A stretch of DNA of 64,000 bases from Micromonospora echinaurantiaca (GTDB taxonomy: Bacteria > Actinomycetota > Actinomycetes > Mycobacteriales > Micromonosporaceae): contig NZ_LT607750.1 of assembly GCF_900090235.1 (NCBI RefSeq), forward strand, positions 2,802,501 to 2,866,500, in the 5' to 3' direction. Shown here piece after piece: positions 23,207 through 34,058 of the stretch. A model generated the notes under the pieces. The model saw nothing but the letters and a program-made list of their open reading frames with translations, searched no databases and was not told the origin of the DNA. Position numbers and translations under genes: made by a program. Position 1 is the first letter of the stretch. Each line of letters starts with the position of its first letter.

Positions 23207-24610
23207 TCACGGAACCAGGTCGGTGACCGGCCGGGCGCGGATCGACGCGTCGAGCACCTGGGCGGTGTGGGCGAGCGCGACCCGGCCGCCGAGCCGCCCG
23301 ACCGCGGCGGCCACCTGCATCAGGCAGCCCGGGTTGGCGGTGACGAGCAGCTCGGCTCCGGTCGCCAGGACGTCGCGGGCCTTGCGCTCCCCGAGCCGCG
23401 CCGCCGGCTCCGGGTTGAGCACGTTCCACACGCCGGCCGATCCACAGCAGATCTCCGGGTCGGCGATCTCCCGCAGTTCGAGCCCGGGGATGGCGCGTAG
23501 CAGCTCGCGGGGCTGTGCCCGCACCCCCTGGGCGTGCGCCAGGTGACAGGCGTCGTGGTAGGCGACGGTCACCGGCAGCGGGTGCCGCCGGGCCACCGGG
23601 CCCAGCTCGGCGAGCAGCTCGGCCAGGTCGCGCACCGTGGCGGCGAAGGCCGCCGCCCGCTCGGCGTACGCCGGGTCGTCGCGGAGCAGCTCGCCGTACT
23701 CCTTCAGCGACGACCCGCACCCGGCCGCGTTGACCACGAACCGGTCGAGGCCGGCGGCGTCGAAGACGTCGATCAGCGCCCGGGCGAACCGCCGCGCCTC
23801 CTCCGCCCGTCCGTTGTGGACGCTCAACGCGCCGCAGCAGCCCTGCCGGTCCGGGACGATGACCACCTCGCAACCCTCCGCGGCGAGGACCCGGGCGGTG
23901 GCCGCGTTGACGTCGGGGAAGAACGCGCGCTGCACGCAGCCGGTGAGCATGCCGACCCGCGCCCGCCGCTGGCCGTACGCCGGCAGCCGCGCCGGCAGCC
24001 GGGCCGGGCGACCGAGCGTGGGGGCCAGCGATTCGAGGGTGGCCAGCGTCGGCGCCAGCCGCGCCGCCAGGCCGCTGCGACGCACCAGCTGCCGCAGGCC
24101 GCTGGCCTGGTACGCCCGCAGCGGCCCGCGCAACAGCCGCAGCCGGCGCGGGTACGGGAACACCTGGAAGATGGCGGTCCGCAGCAGCCGCTCGCGGCGC
24201 GGCCGGGGATGCCGGCGTTCCACCTGCTGCCGGGTGTCCTCGATCAGCCGGTCGTAACGGACCCCGGACGGGCACGCGGTCACGCAGGTCATGCAGCCCA
24301 GGCAGCGGTCGAAGTGCCGCACCATGGACGGGCTCAGTGGTTCGCCGTCGAGCCCCTCCTCCATCAGGTAGATGCGCCCGCGCGGTGAGTCCATCTCCTC
24401 GCCCCACAACACGTACGTGGGGCAGGTGGGCAGGCAGAAGCCGCAGTGCACGCAGTCGTCGATCAGGTCCCGTCGGGGCGGGTGGTCCTCGTCGAAGGCC
24501 GGTTCGCCCGGTGGGCCGGCGACCGGCCCCAACACGTCCGGTGGCGCGCTGTCGGGCCGGCTGCCCTGCGGCCGGTCGACGCCGCGCTGGGCCGGAAGTT
24601 CGCTCGACAT
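23207..24610 (-). CDS. glcF: Glycolate oxidase iron-sulfur subunit GlcF
   Basis: The 467 aa protein passes electrons from the flavin subunits to the respiratory chain. Two 4Fe-4S motifs are visible: CVHCGFCLPTCP (Cys53, 56, 59, 63) and CLGCMTCVTACP (Cys103, 106, 109, 113). Two cysteine-rich CCG-type domains follow, with GCVQRAFF, CCGALSVHNG, AAGCGSSL and DPEICCGSAGVWN. This is the GlcF arrangement, also shared by LutA-like proteins. The adjacent glcE and glcD support glycolate. It is the last gene of the minus-strand operon and starts one base after glcE ends. Confidence 0.92.
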   Translation of the reverse strand: MSSELPAQRGVDRPQGSRPDSAPPDVLGPVAGPPGEPAFDEDHPPRRDLIDDCVHCGFCLPTCPTYVLWGEEMDSPRGRIYLMEEGLDGEPLSPSMVRHFDRCLGCMTCVTACPSGVRYDRLIEDTRQQVERRHPRPRRERLLRTAIFQVFPYPRRLRLLRGPLRAYQASGLRQLVRRSGLAARLAPTLATLESLAPTLGRPARLPARLPAYGQRRARVGMLTGCVQRAFFPDVNAATARVLAAEGCEVVIVPDRQGCCGALSVHNGRAEEARRFARALIDVFDAAGLDRFVVNAAGCGSSLKEYGELLRDDPAYAERAAAFAATVRDLAELLAELGPVARRHPLPVTVAYHDACHLAHAQGVRAQPRELLRAIPGLELREIADPEICCGSAGVWNVLNPEPAARLGERKARDVLATGAELLVTANPGCLMQVAAAVGRLGGRVALAHTAQVLDASIRARPVTDLVP

Positions 24611-24611
24611 C

Positions 24612-25877
24612 TCAGATCCCTCCGACGAAGCGGCCGGGCGCGAACCGGGCGTCCGGGTCGAACTGCGCCTTGACCCGGTGCATCAGTTCGAGTCCACCGA
24701 CCGGCCCCCACAGGTCGACCCGGTCCCGCACCGGGGCCGGCGCCGTCAGCACGACGGCGTGCCCGCCGGCGGCCGCCGTCGCGGCGCGCAGGTCCGCGAC
24801 GATCCCGGCCACCACGTCGGGCGTCGCGGCGCCGGGCAGGCCGGCGTAGAGGACGCCGGTGCCCGCCGAACCGCTGACCGGCACCGGTACGCCGTGCCGC
24901 CGCCCGGCCTCCCGGGCGGCCGCGAGCAGTCCCGGGACGCCGGAGAGCGCGGCGGTCAGCTTCAGCCCGACGTCGCCCATCCGCCACGGGTGGGCCGACC
25001 ACCACGGCGGCGGGGTGTCCGAGGTGGTCGCGGCGGCACCGAGCAGGCGCCGGGTCGCGGCGACCCGCTCACGGACGCCGGACGGCGTGCCCTCGATCAG
25101 CACCGCGAGCTCGACGCCACCGTCGGGCGGGGCGTGCACCTCCAGCGCGCTGGGCACGAGCTGCGCGCCGAGCACGGCGGCGAGCAGGCGGGCGACCTCG
25201 CCGGCACCGTCGACCGGCCGACGCACGTACCCGCTCGCGGCCGGCAGCGGGTGCAGCCGGAAGGCGCACTCGGTGATCAGGCCGAGCGTGCCGTACGAGC
25301 CGGTGAAGAGCTTGCCGAGGTCGTAGCCGGCGACGTTCTTCACCACCTTGCCACCGGCGTGGGCCACCACCCCGTCCGGCCGCACCACGGTGATACCGAT
25401 CAGCAGATCCCGGACGGTGCCGTAGCGCATCCGGCGCGGCCCGCTGGTGTTCACCGCCACCGCGCCGCCGACCGTCGCGCCCGCCCCGCCGGCCAGCGGC
25501 GGCGCGTCCAGGGCCAGTTGTTGCCCGGCCGGGGCCAGCTCGGCGCGCAGGTCGACCAGTCGGGTGCCGGCCCGTACCACGACGATCAGGTCGCCGGCGG
25601 CGTGCTCGACCACCCCGGTGAGCCGGCGGGTGTCGACCACCAGGTCGAGCCGGCGCGGCGGGTTCGCCCAGTCCTGCTTGGTCCAGCCGCCAGCGGCGAC
25701 GATCGCGAGGTCGTGCGCGGCCGCCACCCGCAGGACGGCGGCGGCGGCCTCGGTGGAGCCGGGCGCGGCGCGGTAGCGGGCCGGCACACCGGCCACCGTG
25801 TCGCCGGCGCCGGCCGGACGGACGGCGTCGCGCTCGCCGGCCGCGGCGCGGAGGGCGGCCAGCACGACGTCGGCCAT
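24612..25877 (-). CDS. glcE: Glycolate oxidase FAD-binding subunit GlcE
   Basis: The 421 aa protein is the second flavin subunit of glycolate dehydrogenase. It has a PCMH-type FAD-binding fold with GGWTKQDW, LVVDTRRLTGVVEHAAGDLIV and GATVGGAVAVNTSGPRRMRYG. GGKVVKNVAGYDLGKLFTGSYGTLG, typical of GlcE, is followed by a C-terminal part ending FDPDARFAPGRF. The start ATG 25877 shares a base with the glcD stop (TGATG), so the two proteins are made together. The length is slightly above E. coli GlcE. Function by family and operon context is secure. Confidence 0.92.
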   Translation of the reverse strand: MADVVLAALRAAAGERDAVRPAGAGDTVAGVPARYRAAPGSTEAAAAVLRVAAAHDLAIVAAGGWTKQDWANPPRRLDLVVDTRRLTGVVEHAAGDLIVVVRAGTRLVDLRAELAPAGQQLALDAPPLAGGAGATVGGAVAVNTSGPRRMRYGTVRDLLIGITVVRPDGVVAHAGGKVVKNVAGYDLGKLFTGSYGTLGLITECAFRLHPLPAASGYVRRPVDGAGEVARLLAAVLGAQLVPSALEVHAPPDGGVELAVLIEGTPSGVRERVAATRRLLGAAATTSDTPPPWWSAHPWRMGDVGLKLTAALSGVPGLLAAAREAGRRHGVPVPVSGSAGTGVLYAGLPGAATPDVVAGIVADLRAATAAAGGHAVVLTAPAPVRDRVDLWGPVGGLELMHRVKAQFDPDARFAPGRFVGGI

Positions 25878-27343
25878 CAGAACAGCTCCGCCAGGCCGGC
25901 CTCCTGCGCCGGGTGGACGCCCCGACGCCGGCCGGGCACCTCGCCGCAGAGTCGGGGCGTCGGGAAGACCTTGCCCGGGTTGGCCAGCCCGCGCGGGTCG
26001 AAGGCGCACCGCAGCAGCTGCATGGTGTCCAGGTCGTCGTCGGTGAACATGCGCGGCATGAAGGTCACCTTGTCCATGCCGACGCCGTGCTCGCCGGTGA
26101 TCGAACCGCCGTGTTCGACGCACAGGTCGAGGATCGCCCCGGACACCTCCTCGGCCTGTTCGGCCTGCCCGTCGACGCTGTCGTCGAAGAGGACCAGCGG
26201 GTGCAGGTTGCCGTCGCCGGCGTGGAAGACGTTGGCCACCCGGACGCCGCGCCGGGCGGCGATCTCCGCGATGCGGCGCAGCACCTCGGGCAGCGCGGTG
26301 CGCGGGATGACGCCGTCCTGGACGATGTAGTCGGGGCTGATCCGGCCGACCGCGGCGAACGCCGACTTGCGCCCCTTCCAGATCAGCGCCCGCTCGGTGT
26401 CGTCCGCCGCGACCCGGATCTCGCCGGCGCCGTTGTCCCGGCAGAGCCGCTCCACCTCGGCGAACTGGGCGTCCACCTCGGCCGCCGGGCCGTCCAGCTC
26501 GACGATCAGCACCGCCCCCGCGCCGGCCGGATAGCCGCACCGCACGGCCGCCTCGGCGGCCGAGATGGCCAGCGCGTCCATCATCTCGATCGCCGCCGGC
26601 ACCACCCCGGCCGCGATGACGGCCGAGGTCGCCGCCCCCGCCTCGTCGGTGGAGGGAAAGGCGGCCAGCAGCGTACGGACCGACTCGGGCAGCCGGACCA
26701 ACCGCACGGTGACCTCGGTGGCGATGCCGAGCGTCCCCTCGGAGCCGACGAACGCGCCGAGCAGGTCGTAGCCGGGCGAATCCGGGGCGCGGCCGCCGAG
26801 GCGCACCAGGTCACCGTCCGGGGTGACCACCTCCAGTCCGGTGACGTGGTTGGTGGTGAAGCCGTACTTCAGGCAGTGCGCGCCGCCGGAGTTCTCCGCC
26901 ACGTTGCCGCCGATGGAGCAGATCTGCTGGCTCGACGGGTCGGGGGCGTAGTAGTAGCCGTACGGGGTGGCCGCCCGGGTGACCTGAAGGTTGATCACGC
27001 CGGGTTCGACCACGGCCCGCTCGTCGGCCGGGGCGACCTCCCGGATGGCGCGCAGCCGCGAGGTGACCACGAGCACCCCGTCGGCGTGCGGCAGCGCCCC
27101 GCCGGACAGGCCGGTGCCGGAACCCCGGGCGACGAACGGCACCCCGGCGTCCACGCAGGCCCGCACCGTCGCCGCGCACTCGGCGGCGGTGCCCGGCAGG
27201 GCGACCAGGGCGGGGATCACCTTGTACTGGGCGAGCCCGTCGCACTCATAGGTGCGCAGCTCCTGCCGGTCGGTGATCACGTGCTCGGGGCCGAGGACCG
27301 CCCGCAACGTCGCGGCCAGGGTGCCGATGTCCGTCGTGGTCAT
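25877..27343 (-). CDS. glcD: Glycolate oxidase catalytic subunit GlcD
   Basis: The 488 aa flavoprotein oxidises glycolate (or D-lactate) to glyoxylate. It has the PCMH FAD-binding domain (PFVARGSGTGLSGGALP, VEPGVINLQVTRAA, GGNVAENSGGAHCLKYG). The C-terminal FAD-oxidase domain contains VFHAGDGNLHPL, a substrate/metal-binding His region, and EHGGSITGEHGVG. These are hallmark GlcD motifs. ATG 27343 is preceded by GGGAGG. The gene lies 28 nt downstream of the malate synthase stop on the same strand. Its product would feed malate synthase. Confidence 0.95.
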   Translation of the reverse strand: MTTTDIGTLAATLRAVLGPEHVITDRQELRTYECDGLAQYKVIPALVALPGTAAECAATVRACVDAGVPFVARGSGTGLSGGALPHADGVLVVTSRLRAIREVAPADERAVVEPGVINLQVTRAATPYGYYYAPDPSSQQICSIGGNVAENSGGAHCLKYGFTTNHVTGLEVVTPDGDLVRLGGRAPDSPGYDLLGAFVGSEGTLGIATEVTVRLVRLPESVRTLLAAFPSTDEAGAATSAVIAAGVVPAAIEMMDALAISAAEAAVRCGYPAGAGAVLIVELDGPAAEVDAQFAEVERLCRDNGAGEIRVAADDTERALIWKGRKSAFAAVGRISPDYIVQDGVIPRTALPEVLRRIAEIAARRGVRVANVFHAGDGNLHPLVLFDDSVDGQAEQAEEVSGAILDLCVEHGGSITGEHGVGMDKVTFMPRMFTDDDLDTMQLLRCAFDPRGLANPGKVFPTPRLCGEVPGRRRGVHPAQEAGLAELF

Positions 27344-27371
27344 CGCCGGCCTCCCGTCGCGGTTTCCGGTG

Positions 27372-28955
<1,584 letters not shown>

Positions 28956-29086
28956 GACGCGCTCCTCACCGTCGAGGGAAGATGCAGTCGGATCGATCCA
29001 CGGGATGCTGGCGTCGACTCTAGCTGCCCGTTCGCCCGACCGCGAGGGGTCGCGCGCGGGGGCGGTCCGCTGAGCCGCCCGATCAG

Positions 29087-29092
29087 TAGGAT
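29087..29092 (+). promoter_or_regulatory. Possible -10 box for leaderless hydrolase gene
   Basis: TAGGAT ends 6 nt before GTG 29099, with no ribosome binding site between. This fits a leaderless start. The -35 is weak. Confidence 0.35.
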
Positions 29093-29098
29093 CTCCGC

Positions 29099-29938
29099 GT
29101 GGCGACCTTCGACAGTGCTGACGGGACCCGGTTGGCGTACCACCGGCTGGGCGCGGGTGCTCCGCTGGTCTGCCTGCCCGGCGGCCCGATGCAGGCCGCC
29201 GCCTACCTCGGTGACCTGGGTGGGCTGTCCGCGCACCGCGAGTTGATGCTGCTGGACCTGCGCGGCACAGGCGCGTCCGCCGTCCCGGCGGACCCGGCCA
29301 GCTACCGGTTCGACCGGCAGGTGGCCGACGTCGAGGCGCTGCGCCGCCACCTGGGGCTGGACCGGCTCGACCTGGTGGCGCACTCGGCCGGCGCGGCGCT
29401 CGCCCTGGGCTACGCGGCCCGGCATCCCGAGCGGGTCGGCCGGCTCGCCCTGGTCACCCCCAGTCCGCGGGTGGTCGACCTGGCGGTCACCGATGAGGAC
29501 CGGCGGCTGGTCGCCGAACTGCGCCGGGACGAGCCCTGGTTCCCCGAGGCGTTCGCCGCGTTCGAGCGGATCTGGTCGGGTCGGGCCACCGAGGCCGCCT
29601 GGGCGGCCATCGCGCCGTTCACCTGGGGCCGGTGGGACGAGGTCAGCCAGGCCCACCGCGCCCGGGAGGCGAGCCTGCGCAACGCCGACGCGGCAGCCGT
29701 CTACTACTCGGCGGACGCGGTCGACCCGGCGACCGTCCGGTCGGCCCTCGCCGGTCTCCCGGCACCCGTCCTGGTCGTCGCGGGCGGGTACGACGTCTCG
29801 CTCCCGCCGGCGTGCGCCGCCGCGTACGCCGGCCTGTTCCCGCGCGGCGAGGTGACCGTGCAGCCGGGCGGCGGGCACTTCCCGTGGCTCGACGACCCGG
29901 GGGTGTTCGTCGCGACGCTCGCCGATTTCCTGTGCTGA
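29099..29938 (+). CDS. Alpha/beta hydrolase
   Basis: The 279 aa protein has the alpha/beta hydrolase fold. It contains an oxyanion-loop stretch [14 protein letters not shown], a strand [12 protein letters not shown] and the nucleophile elbow [14 protein letters not shown]. An acid near [11 protein letters not shown] and a final GGGHFPWLD supply the catalytic Asp and His. The elbow reads A-H-S-A-G instead of the common G-x-S-x-G, a mild variation. The substrate is not readable; the fold covers esterases and peptidases such as proline iminopeptidases, whose LPGGPG motif it partly resembles. It lies 64 nt upstream of the MarR-GNAT gene on the same strand. Confidence 0.88.
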   Translation: MATFDSADGTRLAYHRLGAGAPLVCLPGGPMQAAAYLGDLGGLSAHRELMLLDLRGTGASAVPADPASYRFDRQVADVEALRRHLGLDRLDLVAHSAGAALALGYAARHPERVGRLALVTPSPRVVDLAVTDEDRRLVAELRRDEPWFPEAFAAFERIWSGRATEAAWAAIAPFTWGRWDEVSQAHRAREASLRNADAAAVYYSADAVDPATVRSALAGLPAPVLVVAGGYDVSLPPACAAAYAGLFPRGEVTVQPGGGHFPWLDDPGVFVATLADFLC

Positions 29939-29983
29939 GCGACCGCCGCCGATCCGCCCACCCGCTGGCGCCGACCAGGAATG

Positions 29984-29999
29984 CCTGACTAAAGTCAGG
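29984..29999 (+). promoter_or_regulatory. Palindrome before MarR-GNAT start, likely operator
   Basis: CCTGACT and AGTCAGG form a perfect 7-bp inverted repeat around AA, 3 nt before ATG 30003. MarR proteins bind such short palindromes and often repress themselves. A bound protein here would block translation start or a leaderless transcript. Confidence 0.55.
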
Positions 30000-30002
30000 T
30001 AT

Positions 30003-30905
30003 ATGGACCAGCAGCTGGTCGCCGCGGTGCGGCGGTTCAACCGGACGGTCACCCAGCGGGTGGGCGCGCTCGACGACGAGTACATGGCCCGCGGCCGGCC
30101 GCTCGCGCAGGCCCGGCTGCTCTGGGAGATCGGCCCCGGCGGCGCCGAGGTCGCCGCGCTGCGGGTGCGGCTCGGGCTGGACTCCGGGTACCTCAGCCGG
30201 CTGCTGCGCACCCTGGAGAGCGACGGGCTGGTCACCGTCGGGCCCGCCGACCAGGCCGGCGACCAGCGGGTCCGGACGGTCGCGCTGACCGCGGCCGGCC
30301 GAACCGAATGGGCCGAACTCGACCAGCGCTCCGACGAGCTCGCCTGGTCGATCCTCGCGCCGCTGACCGGCTCGCGCCGGGACCGGCTGGTCGCCGCGAT
30401 GGCCGAGGTCGAGCGGCTGCTCGTCGCGTCGATGGTGGTGATCGAGCCGTGCCCACCCGGCGACCCGCGGGCCCGCGCCTGCGTCCGCGCGTACGCCCGG
30501 GACGTCGCCCGCCGGTTCGACGACGGGTTCGACCCAGCGCTGAGCAACCCGGTGCACGACGAGGAACTGACCCCGCCCGCCGGCGTGTTCCTGCTCGCCA
30601 CGCTCAACGCCGAGCCGGTCGGCTGCGGCGCGGTGAAGCTCCACCCCGACGCACCCGCCGAGATCAAGCGCGTCTGGGTGTCGGACACCGTGCGCGGGCT
30701 CGGCCTCGGCCGGCGACTGCTGGGCGAGCTGGAACGGTACGCCGCCGAGCGCGGTTGGACCGCCGTCCGGCTGGACACCAACCGCAACCTCACCGAGGCG
30801 ATCGCGATGTACCGCTCGGCCGGCTACCGGGAGGTCGAGCCGTACAACACCGAGCCCTACGCGCACCACTGGTTCGCCAAGGACCTCGCCCCGGCGACAG
30901 GCTGA
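30003..30905 (+). CDS. MarR-type regulator fused to a GNAT acetyltransferase
   Basis: The 300 aa protein combines two domains. Residues 1-140 are a MarR winged helix (FNRTVTQRVGALDDEYM, LRVRLGLDSGYLSRLLRTLESDGLV, VRTVALTAAGRTEW with the wing). Residues 155-298 are a GNAT acetyltransferase: FLLATLNAEPVGCGAVKL, IKRVWVSDTVRGLGLGRRLL with the R-G-x-G-x-G/R acetyl-CoA loop, then RLDTNRNLTEAIAMYRSAGY. This fusion is known in actinobacteria. The acetylated substrate may also be the signal, but that is not visible. A palindrome directly before the start suggests self-control. Confidence 0.92.
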   Translation: MDQQLVAAVRRFNRTVTQRVGALDDEYMARGRPLAQARLLWEIGPGGAEVAALRVRLGLDSGYLSRLLRTLESDGLVTVGPADQAGDQRVRTVALTAAGRTEWAELDQRSDELAWSILAPLTGSRRDRLVAAMAEVERLLVASMVVIEPCPPGDPRARACVRAYARDVARRFDDGFDPALSNPVHDEELTPPAGVFLLATLNAEPVGCGAVKLHPDAPAEIKRVWVSDTVRGLGLGRRLLGELERYAAERGWTAVRLDTNRNLTEAIAMYRSAGYREVEPYNTEPYAHHWFAKDLAPATG

Positions 30906-30906
30906 G

Positions 30907-31995
30907 TCAGCACCACCAGCACGGTGGGAAGCGCAGGATCCGGTCGTCGCCCGGTGCCGGGGCGCCCCGGCCGTCCCGGTTGCTGGTGCTGACCCAGAGC
31001 GAGCCGTCCGGCGCGACGGCCACCGTACGCAGCCGGCCGTAGCTGCCGACGAGCTCCGCGGTGGGGGTGCCGGCGCCGCCCGCGGGGCCGAGCGGTACGA
31101 CCCACAGCCGGGTGCCGCGCAGCGCCGCCACGTAGAGCCGCCCGCCGGCGATCGCCGCGCCGCTGGGCGACGCCTCGGCGGGGCGCCACGTCACGATCGG
31201 GTCGCGGAAGCGCGGGTCGCCGGCCACCCCCTCGGTGACCGGCCAGCCGTAGTTGCCGCCCGGCACGACGCGGTTCACCTCGTCCCAGCCGCTCGCGCCG
31301 AACTCGGTCGCGTAGAGCCGGCCCCGCCAGTCCCAGGCCAGGCCCTGCACGTTGCGGTGACCGAGGCTGTAGACCAGTGAACCGCGAACCGGGTTGTCCC
31401 ACGGCACGCCGCCGTCGGGCCGCAGCCGCAGGATCTTCCCGTTGCGGCTGCCCGGGTCCTGCGCGGTGGCGGGCCGGGCGGCGTCTCCGACGCCGGCGTA
31501 GAGCATCCCATCCGGGCCGAAGGCGATCCGCCCGCCGTCGTGGGAGCTGGCCCGAGCGAGCCCGGTGAGGATCGGCTGCTGGACGTGCGGCGCGGCCAGC
31601 CGGAAGCGGACGATCCGGTTGTCCACGGCAGAGGTGAAGTAGGCGTACACGTAGCCGTCGGCGCGGTATCGCGGCGAGACGGCCAGCCCGAGCAGCCCGG
31701 ACTCGCCGACCGCCGAGACACCGGCGATGTGCGCCACCTGCCGCGGCGCCAGGCCCCGGCCCACCCGGAGGACCCGCCCGCTGTTCCGCTCGCCGACCAG
31801 GGCGCTGCCGTCGGGCAGGAAGGCCAGTCCCCACGGCGCTTCGAGGCCGGTGGCGACCACCGACGGCCGGGTGAAGTCGAATCCCCACCAGCCGGACGCC
31901 GGGCCGCGCGGCTGCGCGGTCACCGGCGCGGGCGCCCCGACGACGACGAGGCAGCCGGCCAGGGCGATGGTGGCGACAACGGTGCGTCTTCTCAT
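30907..31995 (-). CDS. Secreted sorbosone/glucose dehydrogenase-like beta-propeller
   Basis: The 362 aa protein has a signal peptide (residues 1-28, cleavage near VTAQP). A six-bladed PQQ-dependent dehydrogenase fold of the GDH/sorbosone type follows. Family marks are VATGLEAPWGLAFLPDGSALV, GLLGLAVSPRYRADGYVYAYFT, HDGGRIAFGPDGMLYAGVGDA, NGKILRLRPDGGVP and YSLGHRNVQGLAWD. These include the His of the HDGGRIAF strand and the Arg-Asn pair near the cofactor in relatives. It may oxidise aldose sugars outside the cell. GAGGAGG precedes ATG 31995. The stop codon lies 1 nt past the end of the convergent MarR-GNAT gene. Confidence 0.9.
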   Translation of the reverse strand: MRRRTVVATIALAGCLVVVGAPAPVTAQPRGPASGWWGFDFTRPSVVATGLEAPWGLAFLPDGSALVGERNSGRVLRVGRGLAPRQVAHIAGVSAVGESGLLGLAVSPRYRADGYVYAYFTSAVDNRIVRFRLAAPHVQQPILTGLARASSHDGGRIAFGPDGMLYAGVGDAARPATAQDPGSRNGKILRLRPDGGVPWDNPVRGSLVYSLGHRNVQGLAWDWRGRLYATEFGASGWDEVNRVVPGGNYGWPVTEGVAGDPRFRDPIVTWRPAEASPSGAAIAGGRLYVAALRGTRLWVVPLGPAGGAGTPTAELVGSYGRLRTVAVAPDGSLWVSTSNRDGRGAPAPGDDRILRFPPCWWC

Positions 31996-32309
31996 GCCGG
32001 CCTCCTCGGGCAGGTGCGACCCACGCCGGGGCGACACCGGCGCCACCCGCTGGTCGAGTGTGGACGGGCGCACCTACCAGCGTGCGGCGCCCACCGTCTC
32101 GGCGGCGTCACCGCGACCGCACGCACCGCCGTCGCGGGGAGACGCTTCCGCGGTGCCGGTGTGACCACCTCCCGATCCACCTCACCGCGTGCCGGGGCGG
32201 CCGGGCGCGACCGGCGCTGGCCCGCGCGGCCCGGTCGGTGACACCGGCGGGCAGCGGGCCGGGATCCCGACAGCCCACGCCGCCCGGGCACTGACTGTCA
32301 CCGATGTGA
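31996..32309. other. Gene-free divergent region
   Basis: This 314-nt stretch lies between the divergent dehydrogenase and the 570 aa protein gene. Reading frames here have no start, motif or codon support. Near the left end is the ribosome binding site of the minus-strand gene. I see no clear hairpin. Confidence 0.5.
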
Positions 32310-32338
32310 TTGAGCGGGGCCACCGCCGTGCCTAGCGT
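32310..32338 (+). promoter_or_regulatory. Strong leaderless-type promoter for the two-gene module
   Basis: TTGAGC (32310-32315), a 17-nt spacer, and TAGCGT (32333-32338) precede ATG 32346 by 7 nt. No Shine-Dalgarno is present. Spacing is ideal for a vegetative-type promoter with transcription starting at the ATG. Confidence 0.65.
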
Positions 32339-32345
32339 GGCCGGC

Positions 32346-34058
32346 ATGGACGAATCCGGCCCTACCCCACTGGTGGCGCTGGAGAGCGCCGGCCAGGCCA
32401 CCATCCTCAGCTACAACGTCCCCGACCCGACCGCCTACCCGGGGCGCAACTGCATCGACCTGCCGTTCGACGCCAGCTACTTCACCGAGGAGGTGGCCAA
32501 GGCGCCGGCCCGGGCCGCCCTGACCGGCAAGCCGATGGCCGAGATCCTGCCGATCGTGCGGCGCTCGCTGTCCGGGTCCTTCGCCGACCCGGCCTGGTTC
32601 CCGCTGCTGCAACCGGCCCGGAGCACCGCGTTGACCGCGTTCAGCGGCACGGGTGGCAAGCGACCGCCGACCAAGGGCGGCACCGCCGCCAAGCAGTGGA
32701 ACCCGGACACCGGCGAGGTCACCGACACGCCCGGGGTGGAGGACGACAAGCCCGGTGGCGGTGGCGGAAAGCCGAAGGAGGACGAGCAGGCGATCAGCAT
32801 CGCCGGGCAGCTCCAGGTCGGCTACGAGCCGGTCGTCATCACCGACCTGTGGGGCAGCGAGGTGCCGGCGTACGTGCCGGTACCGGAGGCGGCCGAGCCG
32901 CGGCTGATGCTGGTCGAGGAGTACCGGCTCTCCACCTACCTGGGCTCGTTCGGGGCGGGCCGGGTGGTGCAGACCATGACCCTGCTGCCGGGCGAGAAGA
33001 CCACCATCAGCGTCAAGACGTACACCCAGTCGACCTCGACCCAGGCTCAGGCGTCCAGCATCCTCGACTCATTCTCGCAGGAGAGCGCGACCGCCTTCGA
33101 GTCCGCCGTGCAGTCCGAACAGTCGGACCAGAGCACGTACGCCAAGAGCTTCGAGTACAACGCCGAGGTCTCCGCCTCGGCGTCCTGGGGCTTCGGGTCG
33201 GTCGACGTCTCCGGCGGGGTGGCCGGTTCCACCAACTCCAGCCGGGAGGAGTTCGCCAAGAACATCTCCTCGGCCACCGAGAAGCACTCGGCCAGCGCGT
33301 CGTCGAAGCGGGAGGTGCAGGTCAACACCAGCTCCGAGGTGACCACCACGGCGGGCGAGGAGACGTCGATCACCCGGGAGATCGCCAACATCAACCTGTC
33401 CGCGCCGTTGAACTTCGTCTTCCGGCAGATGAACCAGGAGTTCATCACCGTCCTGCACCTGGTCGACGTCCGGGTGGCGTTCTTCAACAACTACGCGGAG
33501 TCCAAGCGGGAGCGGACCCTGCCCGAGCTGCAGGCGCTGCTGGACGAGGTGATGGTGCCCGACGACGAGAAGAAGCGCGAGGTCAAGGCCGAGATCCTGC
33601 ACGCGCTGAAGACCATGGTGGACTGGCGCGGCGAGCCGGTGACCGACTTCGTCCGGCAACGCTCCTATCCGGAGCGGGACGGCTCGGTGACCCGGGTCTG
33701 GCAGGTCAACCGGGACAAGTACACCGACTACGTGGATCCGGTCACCGGTGCCGCCTTCCGGGTGCCCGGCGTGATCATGTCGGTGCAGAAGAACGTGATG
33801 CGCACCGAGGGCATCGTGGTCGAGGCGTTGCAGGGGCTCGCGCCGGCGCTGGACCGGTACAACGTCGCGCTGCAGGACGAGGCTTTGCAGGAACGGCGGG
33901 CCGCGAACGCGGCGGCGGACCTGGCCAACCGGCGCGAGGAGTTGGCCCAGCAGATCGTCAGCTCCGGTGACGCCACCATGGCGGACGCGTACGTCACGGT
34001 CTTCGCACCGGGCGGCGCCGCTCCCGGCGACCCCGCCGGGCCGGCGCCGGCCGGCTGA
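32346..34058 (+). CDS. Unrecognised 570 aa protein with Ser/Thr-rich amphipathic region; module partner 1
   Basis: I do not recognise a family. Residues 1-95 are compact with few charges. Residues 100-148 are a Gly/Lys/Pro linker. Residues 150-225 look beta-rich and end in MTLLPGEKTTISVKTY. Residues 226-345 alternate small polar residues (STSTQAQASS, SASASWGFGSVDVSGGVAG, TSSEVTTTAGEETS), as in the stem loops of beta-pore toxins. Residues 350-382 (NFVFRQMNQEFITVLHLVDVRVAFFN) are hydrophobic and conserved-looking. Residues 500-540 are a charged coil (ALQERRAANAAADLANRREELAQQ). There is no signal peptide. The stop overlaps the next ATG by one base, so the partners are made together. A pore or carrier role is speculation. 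Confidence 0.75.
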   Translation: MDESGPTPLVALESAGQATILSYNVPDPTAYPGRNCIDLPFDASYFTEEVAKAPARAALTGKPMAEILPIVRRSLSGSFADPAWFPLLQPARSTALTAFSGTGGKRPPTKGGTAAKQWNPDTGEVTDTPGVEDDKPGGGGGKPKEDEQAISIAGQLQVGYEPVVITDLWGSEVPAYVPVPEAAEPRLMLVEEYRLSTYLGSFGAGRVVQTMTLLPGEKTTISVKTYTQSTSTQAQASSILDSFSQESATAFESAVQSEQSDQSTYAKSFEYNAEVSASASWGFGSVDVSGGVAGSTNSSREEFAKNISSATEKHSASASSKREVQVNTSSEVTTTAGEETSITREIANINLSAPLNFVFRQMNQEFITVLHLVDVRVAFFNNYAESKRERTLPELQALLDEVMVPDDEKKREVKAEILHALKTMVDWRGEPVTDFVRQRSYPERDGSVTRVWQVNRDKYTDYVDPVTGAAFRVPGVIMSVQKNVMRTEGIVVEALQGLAPALDRYNVALQDEALQERRAANAAADLANRREELAQQIVSSGDATMADAYVTVFAPGGAAPGDPAGPAPAG

